From NCBI RefSeq assembly GCF_004121075.1, contig NZ_RHLN01000002.1, positions 62,001-126,000 on the forward strand: 64,000 nt of DNA. Reading direction: 5' to 3'. Positions 52,389 through 60,181 of this stretch are shown here, one piece after another; positions within the stretch are counted from its first letter, which is position 1; every line of letters begins with the position of its first letter. The notes beneath the pieces were generated by a model that was not told the origin of the DNA, did no database searches, and saw only the letters and a program-made list of their open reading frames with translations. Source of the DNA: Lutibacter sp. HS1-25. GTDB lineage: Bacteria > Bacteroidota > Bacteroidia > Flavobacteriales > Flavobacteriaceae. Made by a program: the position numbers and the translations under genes.

Positions 52389-52402
52389 TTGATATTAATC
52401 AT
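52389..52402 (+). promoter_or_regulatory. Fnr-type site of the helical paralogue genes
   Basis: TTGAT-ATTA-ATCAT (centre 52395.5), the best consensus match in the set after 33764. Near +33 only a weak box (CTTAATTG, 52424-52431) is seen, so the -7 element is unclear here. Confidence 0.65.
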
Positions 52403-52454
52403 TTTACAATCTTGAAAATAACACTTAATTGCAGGTAATAAAATAAGATGAGAT

Positions 52455-52868
52455 ATGAATCCAACAATTTCTTATATGGCATTTAGTACCAATAAAAGTT
52501 GCAAAGAAGTGCTTTACAATACTAATCTTTGGATTTCAGATTTTGATTGTTTTGAAATTGAATTGCTTTTTTTAAAATCACTTACCCTATTAAATGTGTT
52601 CAAATCAAATATTCCTAATTTATTTGAAAGACTTCAATTGATTATAAAAGAAATTGAACAACTTAGAGCCGAAAATGCAGTTTTAAATAAAAAAGTAAAA
52701 CAGTACAACAATTATGTAGATAGTATCTTAAAAAAAGATGTTTTTAAGTTAAGTGATGATTATTTAGAAAAGTACCACAATTTAGCAAAAGACGTTTTTT
52801 TGTTCACTCAAAAATATAAAAATTTTAAACTGGAATTGTATGAGTTTCTTACAGGAATAATTTTGTAA
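52455..52868 (+). CDS. Small helical protein A of a paralogous pair
   Basis: A 137-residue cytosolic helical protein without a recognised family. The opening NTNLWISDFDCFEIELLFLKSLTLL and the end YHNLAKDVFLFTQKYKNFKLELYEFL match in spacing the next gene's NDSIEWISEINFINDEIRFLEHLL and NKKLEFEMDNYIKKYRRLKKQIFKI. The two therefore look like diverged duplicates. It has a coiled-coil middle (EIEQLRAENAVLNKKVKQY). An Fnr-type site lies 52 bp upstream. Confidence 0.75.
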   Translation: MNPTISYMAFSTNKSCKEVLYNTNLWISDFDCFEIELLFLKSLTLLNVFKSNIPNLFERLQLIIKEIEQLRAENAVLNKKVKQYNNYVDSILKKDVFKLSDDYLEKYHNLAKDVFLFTQKYKNFKLELYEFLTGIIL

Positions 52869-52962
52869 TCAAAATACGAACTGTTACAGGTTATTTGTGT
52901 AAAGTAAAAAATTGGAATTCTAAATAAAACATATTTAAAATAACCTTTTAAATTTCTTAAAA

Positions 52963-53400
52963 ATGAAAAACAAGATTATTAAAGATTGGCAAAATAGAGA
53001 AAAAAGTGTGCAAGAGCTACACAACGATTCTATAGAATGGATTTCGGAAATAAATTTTATTAATGATGAAATACGTTTTTTAGAACATTTATTAAGTGCT
53101 AAATATATTGATTGTTTGGCTGCTGGTTTGTACAAAAAAATAGATGAATTTGTAGACAAATTAAAAGAACAAAAAACAATTGGTAAAACACTTAAAGTCA
53201 TTATCCGTGAACAAGAAGCTATCTTATTAAATTTGATAAATAATGATAGTGTGTCTAGTAATAAAAACTACTTAGAAAACAATAAAAAATTAGAATTTGA
53301 GATGGATAATTATATAAAAAAATACAGGCGTCTTAAAAAACAAATTTTTAAGATTGTTGAAAATATTATGAAACAAAAAGATCAAAAAAAATTAGTTTAA
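52963..53400 (+). CDS. Small helical protein B of a paralogous pair
   Basis: A 145-residue, Lys-rich helical protein sharing the W-I-S-(D/E)...E-I/L-x-F-L-x-x-L start and the K-Y-x-x-(F/L)-K-x-x-(L/I)-(Y/F) end with its upstream neighbour. No signal peptide or catalytic motif is present. It follows the neighbour by 94 bp with no terminator in between, and ends before a bidirectional terminator. Function unknown. A helical bundle binding protein or membrane surface is one idea. Confidence 0.75.
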   Translation: MKNKIIKDWQNREKSVQELHNDSIEWISEINFINDEIRFLEHLLSAKYIDCLAAGLYKKIDEFVDKLKEQKTIGKTLKVIIREQEAILLNLINNDSVSSNKNYLENNKKLEFEMDNYIKKYRRLKKQIFKIVENIMKQKDQKKLV

Positions 53401-53420
53401 CAATCCAATTTTACACTATA

Positions 53421-53472
53421 AAAAAACAGATGTTTTTAAAATAAACTCTTTTTAAAATCATCTGTTTTTTTT
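53421..53472. terminator. Bidirectional terminator between helical pair and pirin operon
   Basis: Outer arms AAAAACAGATG / CATCTGTTTTT plus an inner TTTTAAAA / TTTTAAAA pairing, with A/T tails on both sides. It ends both convergent units and marks the right border of the island. Confidence 0.82.
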
Positions 53473-54193
53473 AAAATTTCATTGGCACTTCAATAAATAA
53501 AATTTCAGCGGTTTGTAAGGCCTTTATTTCAAAAGAGGCGGTTTGCTCAATGCCAATGGCATCTCTTTTTTTCAAAATTTCATTATTAACATCAATTTCT
53601 CCATCAATTAACATTGTATAAACACCGTTAAATTCAGACGATAGTTGACACTTAAATGTCTCATTTTCAGCCAAAATAATTCTTGAAATTTGTGCATTTT
53701 GATGAATTTTTAAACTACCTTCAATTGGGTTGTCTATTGATGAAACCAATATTTGTAAGTTGTTTTTTCTTTCAGAAGCTTCAAACTTTTTTTGCTCGTA
53801 ACGTGGCGTTACATTTTCTTTATTTGGTAAAATCCAAATTTGAAACAGGTTAATTTCTTCTGTTGGATGATTGTTCATTTCTGAATGCTGCACACCACTC
53901 CCAGCCGACATCACTTGCACCTCACCAGCGTGAATAGGAATCCATTTATTGGTCATAGAATCTTTGTGCTTTAAGCTTCCTTTTAACGGAATGGTAATAA
54001 TTTCCATATTGTTGTGTGGATGGGTTCCAAAACCCATTCCGCCATCAATAATATCATCATTTAAAACACGTAAAGCACCAAAATTAATGGCTTCCGGATT
54101 GAAATAATTTGCAAAACTAAACGAATAATTGGCTTTTAACCATCCGTAATTTGCAGTTCCCCTATCTTGTGATTTATATATTTTTGTTTTCAT
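53471..54193 (-). CDS. Pirin family protein (YhhW-like bicupin)
   Basis: A 240-residue bicupin. The pirin metal motif GMGFGTHPHNNMEIITIPLKGSLKHKDSMTN holds the His-His-His set, followed by GEVQVMSAGSGVQHSEMN and EEINLFQIWILP. The C-terminal cupin is degenerate. YhhW-type members open quercetin; others are redox-sensing cofactors. It is the last gene of a three-gene operon with MarR and an FMN reductase, a common flavobacterial set, which suggests response to quinone-like or electrophilic compounds. Confidence 0.92.
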   Translation of the reverse strand: MKTKIYKSQDRGTANYGWLKANYSFSFANYFNPEAINFGALRVLNDDIIDGGMGFGTHPHNNMEIITIPLKGSLKHKDSMTNKWIPIHAGEVQVMSAGSGVQHSEMNNHPTEEINLFQIWILPNKENVTPRYEQKKFEASERKNNLQILVSSIDNPIEGSLKIHQNAQISRIILAENETFKCQLSSEFNGVYTMLIDGEIDVNNEILKKRDAIGIEQTASFEIKALQTAEILFIEVPMKF

Positions 54194-54195
54194 TT

Positions 54196-54633
54196 TTACC
54201 TTAATTTATCTAAAATTTCATTTAACTTTTTAGCTTCATTTTCCGAAATTTTTTCCAAACAACTGTTAAATTCATCCATCTTAATTTCATTTAACAAAGC
54301 CAAACCTTGCTCATTAATTTTTACATACACCACACGTCTGTCATTTTCGCACCTAAAACGATCAATCAAACCTTTGTCGCATAATTTATCCATTAAACGA
54401 GTCGCATTTGGTGATTTTTGCACCATTCTATCCTTAACCGTATTTACGGTAATATGCTCTTTTGCACCTCTTAAAATTCTTAAAATATTGTATTGCTGTT
54501 CAGAAATATTAAAAGGTTTTAAAAAAGTATTTCCCAAAGTATCCAAATAATTAGCTGTATATTTTATATTTAGCAAAGCCTTTACGCGCTCATTTGGAAA
54601 AGTTGAATTTATTTCTTTTGAAAAATCACCCAT
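54196..54633 (-). CDS. MarR family transcriptional regulator
   Basis: A 145-residue winged-helix repressor. It has the MarR core NISEQQYNILRILRGAKEHITVNTVKDRMVQKSPNATRLMDKLCDKGLIDRFRCENDRRVVYVKINEQGLALL, including the wing D-R-R. It lacks a conserved N-terminal Cys, so it is not an obvious OhrR-type peroxide sensor. It lies between the FMN reductase and pirin genes (2-bp gaps) and probably represses this operon by binding the palindrome at 55212-55221. Confidence 0.93.
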   Translation of the reverse strand: MGDFSKEINSTFPNERVKALLNIKYTANYLDTLGNTFLKPFNISEQQYNILRILRGAKEHITVNTVKDRMVQKSPNATRLMDKLCDKGLIDRFRCENDRRVVYVKINEQGLALLNEIKMDEFNSCLEKISENEAKKLNEILDKLR

Positions 54634-54635
54634 TG

Positions 54636-55166
54636 CTACAATGCTTTTTCTAAATCTGAAATCATTTTTTTAACTTCAGAAGCAAGTTCTTTATTTGAAA
54701 TCTCTTCATTTTTAAAATTTTCAAAAAATGAAGGAAAAGAAAGATTCCCAACAATATTTCCACCATTAAAAGGAAACCTTCCCAAAGCAATCTCCAAAAC
54801 CGATTTTCCTCCTCGTGGACCTGGTGAAGTTGCCATTAACAACATTGGTTTTTTTCGCCACACTTCGCCATTAATTCTAGACAACCAATCGAAAGCATTT
54901 TTAAAAGCTACCGAATAAGCGCCATTGTGTTCTGCCAAAGAAATTACAAAACCATCTGCCTTATCAATCACTTCATTCAATGCCAAAACCCCTTCTGAAA
55001 AACCCTTTTCAGCTTCAACATCAACAGAAAATAATGGCATTTCATAATTGTTTAAATCAACTTTAACAAGATTTACATTTTGTACCAAACCTCCAACATA
55101 TTCAGCCAATATTTTATTGATAGAATTTTTACTATTACTCCCTCCAATTGTTACAATATTTTTCAT
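54636..55166 (-). CDS. NAD(P)H-dependent FMN reductase
   Basis: A 176-residue flavodoxin-fold reductase: IVTIGGSNSKNSINKILAEYV (phosphate loop GGSNSKNS), a middle strand DGFVISLAEHNGAYSVAFKNAFDWLSRI (isoalloxazine loop), and LLMATSPGPRGGKSVLEIALGRF. It reduces FMN or quinones with NAD(P)H in the cytosol. First gene of the operon with MarR and pirin. The -7 box TATATTTG is at 55187-55194. Confidence 0.93.
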   Translation of the reverse strand: MKNIVTIGGSNSKNSINKILAEYVGGLVQNVNLVKVDLNNYEMPLFSVDVEAEKGFSEGVLALNEVIDKADGFVISLAEHNGAYSVAFKNAFDWLSRINGEVWRKKPMLLMATSPGPRGGKSVLEIALGRFPFNGGNIVGNLSFPSFFENFKNEEISNKELASEVKKMISDLEKAL

Positions 55167-55186
55167 AAGTATAAATTTTTATGTAA

Positions 55187-55221
55187 CAAATATAGTAAAA
55201 TATATTTTATTTACCTAGGTA
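55187..55221 (-). promoter_or_regulatory. Promoter and likely MarR operator of the FMN reductase operon
   Basis: Minus-strand TATATTTG (55187-55194) is a perfect -7 box. The palindrome TACCTAGGTA (55212-55221) covers the -33 region, where a MarR repressor would block the polymerase. Confidence 0.5.
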
Positions 55222-55265
55222 TTTATTTTCAGGGTATATTATTAACATTATTTAACATTCATTTT

Positions 55266-55273
55266 GTACTTTA
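55266..55273 (+). promoter_or_regulatory. -7 box of the acyl-CoA carboxylase gene
   Basis: TACTTTAG, one mismatch from TAnnTTTG, 24 bp before ATG 55297. This supports that start over the in-frame TTG at 55288. Confidence 0.5.
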
Positions 55274-55296
55274 GCCTTTAGAAAATTTTGAACAAA

Positions 55297-56925
55297 ATGG
55301 ATATTAACTTCAATAAAAACGAAGATTTTAACAAACTTCAACTTTCAGCACTCAAAAAAAAATTATTGAAAGTTTACAAAGGCGGTGGCGATGCCAAAAT
55401 TGAAAACCACAAATCAAAAGGCAAACTAACTGCTAGAGAACGTATTGATTATTTATTTGACAATAATAGTGATACTATTGAAATTGGTGCTTTGGCTGGA
55501 GACGAAATGTACCCAGAACACGGCGGTTGCCCTTCGGCAGGTGTTGTTGTTAAAATTGGATATATTGAAGGAAAACAGTGTATTGTAGTTGCAAATGATG
55601 CAACTGTAAAAGCTGGTGCCTGGTTTCCTATTACCGCAAAAAAGAATTTACGCGCTCAGGAAATTTCAATTGAAAATAAGATTCCTATCATATATTTGGT
55701 AGATAGTGCTGGCGTTTATTTGCCAATGCAAGACGAAATTTTTCCAGACAAAGAACATTTTGGTCGTATTTTTAGAAACAATGCCATTATGAGCAGTATG
55801 GGTATTACACAAATTTCGGCCATTATGGGAAGTTGTGTTGCGGGTGGTGCTTATTTACCAATTATGAGCGATGAAGCAATGATTGTTGATAAAACCGGTA
55901 GTATTTTTTTAGCAGGAAGTTATTTGGTTAAAGCGGCTATTGGCGAAAATATTGACAATGAGACTTTAGGCGGTGCAACTACACATTGCGAAATTAGTGG
56001 TGTTACAGATTATAAAGCTTTAGATGATAAAGATGCGTTAGATAAAATACGCAATATTGTTGGTAAAATAGGTGACTATGACAAAGCTGGTTTTAATAGA
56101 ATTGAAGCCAAAAAACCACTACAAAATCCTGATGATATTTTTGGAATTTTACCAAAAACCCGTACCGATCAATATGAAATGCGAAGTATTATTGAACGCA
56201 TTGTAGATAATTCTGAATTTGAAGAATACAAAAAGGATTATGGAAAAACCATTATTTGTGCCTATGCACGTATTGATGGTTGGGCAGTTGGTATTGTTGC
56301 AAATCAAAGAAAAGTGGTAAAAAATGCACAAAAAGAAATGCAATTTGGTGGTGTTATTTATTCTGATAGCGCAGATAAAGCTACTCGTTTTATAGCAAAC
56401 TGCAATCAAAAGAAAATTCCGTTGGTGTTTTTACAAGATGTAACCGGATTTATGGTGGGTAGTAAAAGTGAACACGGTGGTATTATAAAAGATGGTGCTA
56501 AAATGGTAAATGCAGTGAGCAATTCTGTAGTTCCAAAATTTACGGTTATTATTGGAAATTCTTATGGAGCAGGAAATTACGCTATGTGCGGAAAAGCATA
56601 CGATCCGCGATTAATAGTTGCTTGGCCATCGGCACGTTTGGCTGTTATGGGTGGTTCGCAAGCGGCCAAAGTATTATTACAAATTGAAACAGCATCATTA
56701 AAAAAACAAGGTCAAAAAATTACACCCGAATTAGAACAAGAAATTTTGGCATCTATTGAAGCCAAATACGATGCTCAAACTTCGCCATATTATGCAGCCG
56801 CAAGATTGTGGACAGACGCTGTTATCAATCCGTTAAATACCCGAAAATGGATTAGCATGGGAATTGAAGCGGCAAACCACGCACCTATTGAGAAACAATT
56901 TAATTTAGGTATAATTCAAGTATAA
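55297..56925 (+). CDS. Acyl-CoA carboxylase beta subunit (carboxyltransferase)
   Basis: A 542-residue biotin-dependent carboxyltransferase that moves CO2 from carboxybiotin to propionyl-, methylcrotonyl- or a similar acyl-CoA. Hallmarks: GKLTARERIDYLFD, the oxyanion and CoA sites (SAGVYLPMQDEIFPDKEHFGRIFRNNAIMSSMGI, MGSCVAGGAYLPIMSDE), the second oxyanion site FLQDVTGFMVGSKSEHGGIIKDGAKMV and SYGAGNYAMCGKAYDPR. The F-P-D-x-x-H-F-G-R-I-F-x-N pattern fits methylcrotonyl-type subunits. The biotin subunit is not in the window. Confidence 0.95.
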   Translation: MDINFNKNEDFNKLQLSALKKKLLKVYKGGGDAKIENHKSKGKLTARERIDYLFDNNSDTIEIGALAGDEMYPEHGGCPSAGVVVKIGYIEGKQCIVVANDATVKAGAWFPITAKKNLRAQEISIENKIPIIYLVDSAGVYLPMQDEIFPDKEHFGRIFRNNAIMSSMGITQISAIMGSCVAGGAYLPIMSDEAMIVDKTGSIFLAGSYLVKAAIGENIDNETLGGATTHCEISGVTDYKALDDKDALDKIRNIVGKIGDYDKAGFNRIEAKKPLQNPDDIFGILPKTRTDQYEMRSIIERIVDNSEFEEYKKDYGKTIICAYARIDGWAVGIVANQRKVVKNAQKEMQFGGVIYSDSADKATRFIANCNQKKIPLVFLQDVTGFMVGSKSEHGGIIKDGAKMVNAVSNSVVPKFTVIIGNSYGAGNYAMCGKAYDPRLIVAWPSARLAVMGGSQAAKVLLQIETASLKKQGQKITPELEQEILASIEAKYDAQTSPYYAAARLWTDAVINPLNTRKWISMGIEAANHAPIEKQFNLGIIQV

Positions 56926-56952
56926 ATTATTGTAAAAACACATTGTTATTTT

Positions 56953-56960
56953 TACATTTG
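56953..56960 (+). promoter_or_regulatory. -7 box of yebC
   Basis: TACATTTG is a perfect TAnnTTTG, with TTG 20 bp upstream (56930-56932), 22 bp before the start. Confidence 0.65.
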
Positions 56961-56982
56961 CAACACAAAAATAAAACAATTT

Positions 56983-57699
56983 ATGGGAAGAGCGTTTGAG
57001 TTCCGAAAAGGAAGAAAAATGAAACGTTGGTCGGCAATGGCCAAAGCATTTACACGTATTGGTAAAGACATCGTAATGGCGGTAAAAGAGGGTGGTCCAA
57101 ATCCTGAAGCCAACTCTCGTTTAAGAGCTGTTATTCAAAATGCGAAAGCAGCCAATATGCCAAAAGACAATGTTGAGCGTGCCATAAAAAAAGCAACAGA
57201 AAAAGACACTGCAGATTATAAAGAAATTTTATTTGAAGGTTATGCACCTCATGGTGTTGCCTTGGTAATTGAAACTGCTACAGACAATAACAATAGAACT
57301 GTTGCCAATGTAAGAGCTGCTTTTAACAAATGTAACGGTAATATGGGTACTTCTGGTTCCGTTGTTTTTATGTTTGACCATGCTTGTAATTTTAGAATTA
57401 AAGCTGAAGACTTAAAAATGGACTTAGAAGAGTTTGAATTGGAATTGATAGATTTTGAAGTTGAAGAAGTTTTTGAAGATGAAGATGGGATTTTAATCTA
57501 CGCACCTTTCGAAAAATTTGGTGCCATTCAAAAATATTTAGAAGAAAATAATTTAGAAATTCTTTCTTCTGGATTTGAACGTATACCAACAACAACTGTA
57601 AAATTAACTGAAGAACAACAAGCAGATGTTGAAAAATTATTGGAACGTTTAGAAGAAGATGATGATGTACAAAACGTATATCACTCAATGGAAATGTAA
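56983..57699 (+). CDS. yebC: YebC/PmpR family protein
   Basis: A 238-residue YebC protein. It has MGRAFEFRKGRKMKRWSAMAKAFTRIGKDIVMAVKEGG, then NMPKDNVERAIKKATEKD, YEGYAPHGVALVIE-type strand (residues 85-100), NRTVANVRAAFNKCNGNMGTSGSVVFMFD, and the C-terminal domain with DDVQNVYHSMEM. The family was called a transcription regulator (PmpR) and more recently a translation factor that eases ribosome stalling at prolines. Complete length. The next gene follows after 3 bp. Confidence 0.96.
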   Translation: MGRAFEFRKGRKMKRWSAMAKAFTRIGKDIVMAVKEGGPNPEANSRLRAVIQNAKAANMPKDNVERAIKKATEKDTADYKEILFEGYAPHGVALVIETATDNNNRTVANVRAAFNKCNGNMGTSGSVVFMFDHACNFRIKAEDLKMDLEEFELELIDFEVEEVFEDEDGILIYAPFEKFGAIQKYLEENNLEILSSGFERIPTTTVKLTEEQQADVEKLLERLEEDDDVQNVYHSMEM

Positions 57700-57702
57700 A
57701 TT

Positions 57703-58035
57703 ATGATTTTAGCGGGCAAAAAAAATTCAGAATTATCGTGCAAAATTGCACCAGAGGTTGTTTGCCCAAAATGCAATACACTTAACTCAACAAAGGTTTC
57801 GATAATAGGTACATACAAACACCTATTATCGATTCCTTTTTTTGCAGGAAAAAAATTCGGTAAATCAGATTGTGAACATTGCAATCAAACCTACAATTTA
57901 GCCGAAATGCCTGACCCAATTAAATTGGCATATTACGAACTTAAAGAGATTACAAAAACGCCTCTTTGGTTTTATGTTGGTTCTTTTTCTATTAAAATAT
58001 TGGTCTTGATAAAAATATTTAGTCGATATTTTTAA
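57703..58035 (+). CDS. Small zinc-ribbon membrane protein
   Basis: A 110-residue protein with two Cys pairs, VCPKCNTL (C-x-x-C) and DCEHCNQTY (C-x-x-C), spaced about 36 residues, which can bind one zinc. A C-terminal hydrophobic helix (PLWFYVGSFSIKILVLIKIF) follows. No named family comes to mind, but small zinc-ribbon membrane proteins of this shape are common. Its start is 3 bp after yebC, and its last 17 bp overlap the 3' end of menE on the other strand. Confidence 0.78.
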   Translation: MILAGKKNSELSCKIAPEVVCPKCNTLNSTKVSIIGTYKHLLSIPFFAGKKFGKSDCEHCNQTYNLAEMPDPIKLAYYELKEITKTPLWFYVGSFSIKILVLIKIFSRYF

Positions 58036-59134
58036 TCAATTTTAACGATTCTTTTCTGTTGATTTTTTTTGTTGAAGTTTCCACAAAATTTGGAATCACA
58101 TAAACTGCTTTTGGTTTTTCGTATTTTTCGAGCTTTTGAAGTTGCTGAATTTGTTTTAAAATTTTAGCACTTAAATGATTATGATATTTTGAAACGTTTG
58201 TACTTCCATCCTCAATTATCAATACCAATTTTTCACCTAAAACTGCGTCTGGAATTCCTGCCACAAAAAAACGTTGTGAAATAATTTTCGAAAGTTTTTC
58301 TTCAATTTGTTCCGGAATTAACTTAATTCCACCCGAATTTACAACACCATCAATTCTACCCAACCAGTTAAATTCATTGTCTGAAATAATTTCAACCAAA
58401 TCATTTGTAATTATTTCTTCGCTTGAAACTTTTGGCGCATTAATTACCAAACAACCTCTTTGATCTGTAGCTATGGTAATATTTGGTAAGATCTGGTAAT
58501 ATGAATTCTCGACTGCGCTCGAAATAACATTTGAATTATCAATACCATCACCAAATTTATTCAATTTTTTTACTGCAATATGGGTTATGGTTTCGGTCAT
58601 ACCATACGTTGCATAAATGGCTGTTTTTACAGATTGTATTTCGTTCAACAATTCTTTTGAAACAACACCTCCTCCAACAATTAATTGCTTTATTTTATAA
58701 ATAGCTGTCAAAGAATTTTTTAATTGAATAGGCACCATTGCAGTAAAATCGTATTGTTTTTCACTATCTTTTAAAGGATTGGAAACTGCTTCCACCACAT
58801 CTAAATGCCAACCTAAAATTAGAGCTCTAACCAACATCATTTTACCAGCAATAAAACTTGGAGACATACACAATAAGGCAGTAGTTTTTTCAGGTAAATT
58901 AAAAAAGTTTCCTGTAGCCAATGCGCTATTTATCATGTGTGTTTTTTGAAGCTGAATCACTTTTGGTATTCCTGTAGAACCTGAAGTTTTAACTTTAACA
59001 AAGTCCTTTTCATTAAACCAATCTTTAAAAAACAAATAGACATCCATAGAAATTTCTTGAGAAAAATCTATAATTTCTGTTACCGTTTTAAACGATTTCC
59101 CCTGTAATTTAAAATCTTTATGAAATGGTTTCAT
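58019..59134 (-). CDS. menE: O-succinylbenzoate--CoA ligase with an inserted repeat
   Basis: A 371-residue AMP-binding ligase of menaquinone biosynthesis. The P-loop VKTSGSTGIPKVIQL (S-G-S-T-G-x-P-K) is at about residue 48, then LLCMSPSFIAGKMMLVRAL, YATYGMTETITHIAV, LGRIDGVVNSGGIKLIPEQIE and the catalytic Lys in KINRKESLK near the end. Between VKKLNKFG and NSYYQILP lies an extra segment DGIDNSNVISSAVE, encoded by a palindromic dispersed repeat (58506-58529). It is the last gene of the menC-CPBP-menE set. Confidence 0.9.
   Translation of the reverse strand: MKPFHKDFKLQGKSFKTVTEIIDFSQEISMDVYLFFKDWFNEKDFVKVKTSGSTGIPKVIQLQKTHMINSALATGNFFNLPEKTTALLCMSPSFIAGKMMLVRALILGWHLDVVEAVSNPLKDSEKQYDFTAMVPIQLKNSLTAIYKIKQLIVGGGVVSKELLNEIQSVKTAIYATYGMTETITHIAVKKLNKFGDGIDNSNVISSAVENSYYQILPNITIATDQRGCLVINAPKVSSEEIITNDLVEIISDNEFNWLGRIDGVVNSGGIKLIPEQIEEKLSKIISQRFFVAGIPDAVLGEKLVLIIEDGSTNVSKYHNHLSAKILKQIQQLQKLEKYEKPKAVYVIPNFVETSTKKINRKESLKLIKNID
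58506..58529. repeat. Palindromic dispersed repeat inside menE
   Basis: TTCTCGACTGCGCTCGAAATAACA (positions 58506-58529) contains the inverted repeat CTCGA/CGCTCGA. It has the style of the short palindromic repeats found between genes in many Flavobacteriia and in arrangement resembles the copies at 3076 and 3197. It is in frame within menE. Confidence 0.6.
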
Positions 59135-59198
59135 TGTTGGTTGTTGACTTTTAGCTATTGGCTATTAACTGTCGACTTGAGACTTTCGACTAAAAACC

Positions 59199-60158
59199 TT
59201 AGGCTATAAATTTATCTTCGTCTAATTCAATTGGTTTATATATGGTTCCAAACATTTTTTCTTTCCAATTATTCCAACCGTATTTTTTAGAGAATAGGAA
59301 CAAAACAATTGGGTACAAAACAAGTACTGGTAAAAATAATTCAACATTTAGTTCAGGTTCAGAAATATCTATAAAAAGTGCATCTGTTTGAAAAGCGCCC
59401 CACTCTACAGTTGCTAAAACTGCTGCTACAATATTATTTGCTGCATGAAAACCCATAGACAATTCAATTCCTTCATCCATAATTGCAAAAACACCTAGCA
59501 AGAGACCTGTTCCAATATAAAAAATCATAACAATCCACCCTAATTTTTCAACTTCAGGATTGGCACCGTGTAGCAATCCAAAAATAACACCTGTTAAAAT
59601 TAAAGCTACTATCCCCTTTTTAAACCAGGTTCCAAAACCTTGCATTAAATAACCTCTAAAAAGCACCTCTTCCATAGTGGTTTGCAATGGCAGCAACAAA
59701 AAAGAAATAACTACTAAAATAGCAAATGGCACCAATTTAAAATTCCATACAAAATCTTCGGGAGAAAAAACATAACTAATTCCAAACGAAACAATTCCTA
59801 TAAGCATCCAAACCATAAAAGCAAAGAAAACCCGACTCCAATCAAATTTTTCTCTACTAGTAAGAACAGTTAATATTTTACGTTTATGAATAAATTTTAC
59901 ACCTAAAAGCAAAAAAACCAGTCCGCTAAAAAATGTAAAAATCATTAAAATTAAATACAAATTTGAGTCGATACCCAAAGTTGTAAAATTGTCAAGTGCA
60001 GCCCTTGAAAATTCACCCATATCTTCTGAATAAAAAAAAGCAGTTGCCACTAAAGGAATTATGCCAACCAATTGCCATCCAAAAAAAAGTAAAAAAATTG
60101 TTAGTGCATAAGCCCACCAGCTGTTTTCGCCTTTATATGCTTGTTGTATAAATTTCAT
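59199..60158 (-). CDS. CPBP family intramembrane metalloprotease
   Basis: A 319-residue membrane protein with about eight helices. It carries the CPBP/Abi motifs EEVLFRGYLMQGFG (E-E-x-x-x-R), then FGLLHGANPEVEKLG (His-containing motif 2) and FHAANNIVAAVLA (His motif 3). These place the glutamate and two His residues in the membrane for prenyl-protease-like cleavage. I chose ATG 60158; a GTG 18 bp upstream is possible. It lies between menC and menE in the same direction. The substrate is unknown. Confidence 0.92.
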   Translation of the reverse strand: MKFIQQAYKGENSWWAYALTIFLLFFGWQLVGIIPLVATAFFYSEDMGEFSRAALDNFTTLGIDSNLYLILMIFTFFSGLVFLLLGVKFIHKRKILTVLTSREKFDWSRVFFAFMVWMLIGIVSFGISYVFSPEDFVWNFKLVPFAILVVISFLLLPLQTTMEEVLFRGYLMQGFGTWFKKGIVALILTGVIFGLLHGANPEVEKLGWIVMIFYIGTGLLLGVFAIMDEGIELSMGFHAANNIVAAVLATVEWGAFQTDALFIDISEPELNVELFLPVLVLYPIVLFLFSKKYGWNNWKEKMFGTIYKPIELDEDKFIA

Positions 60159-60181
60159 ATGCTTATTTAAAATCACTTATT

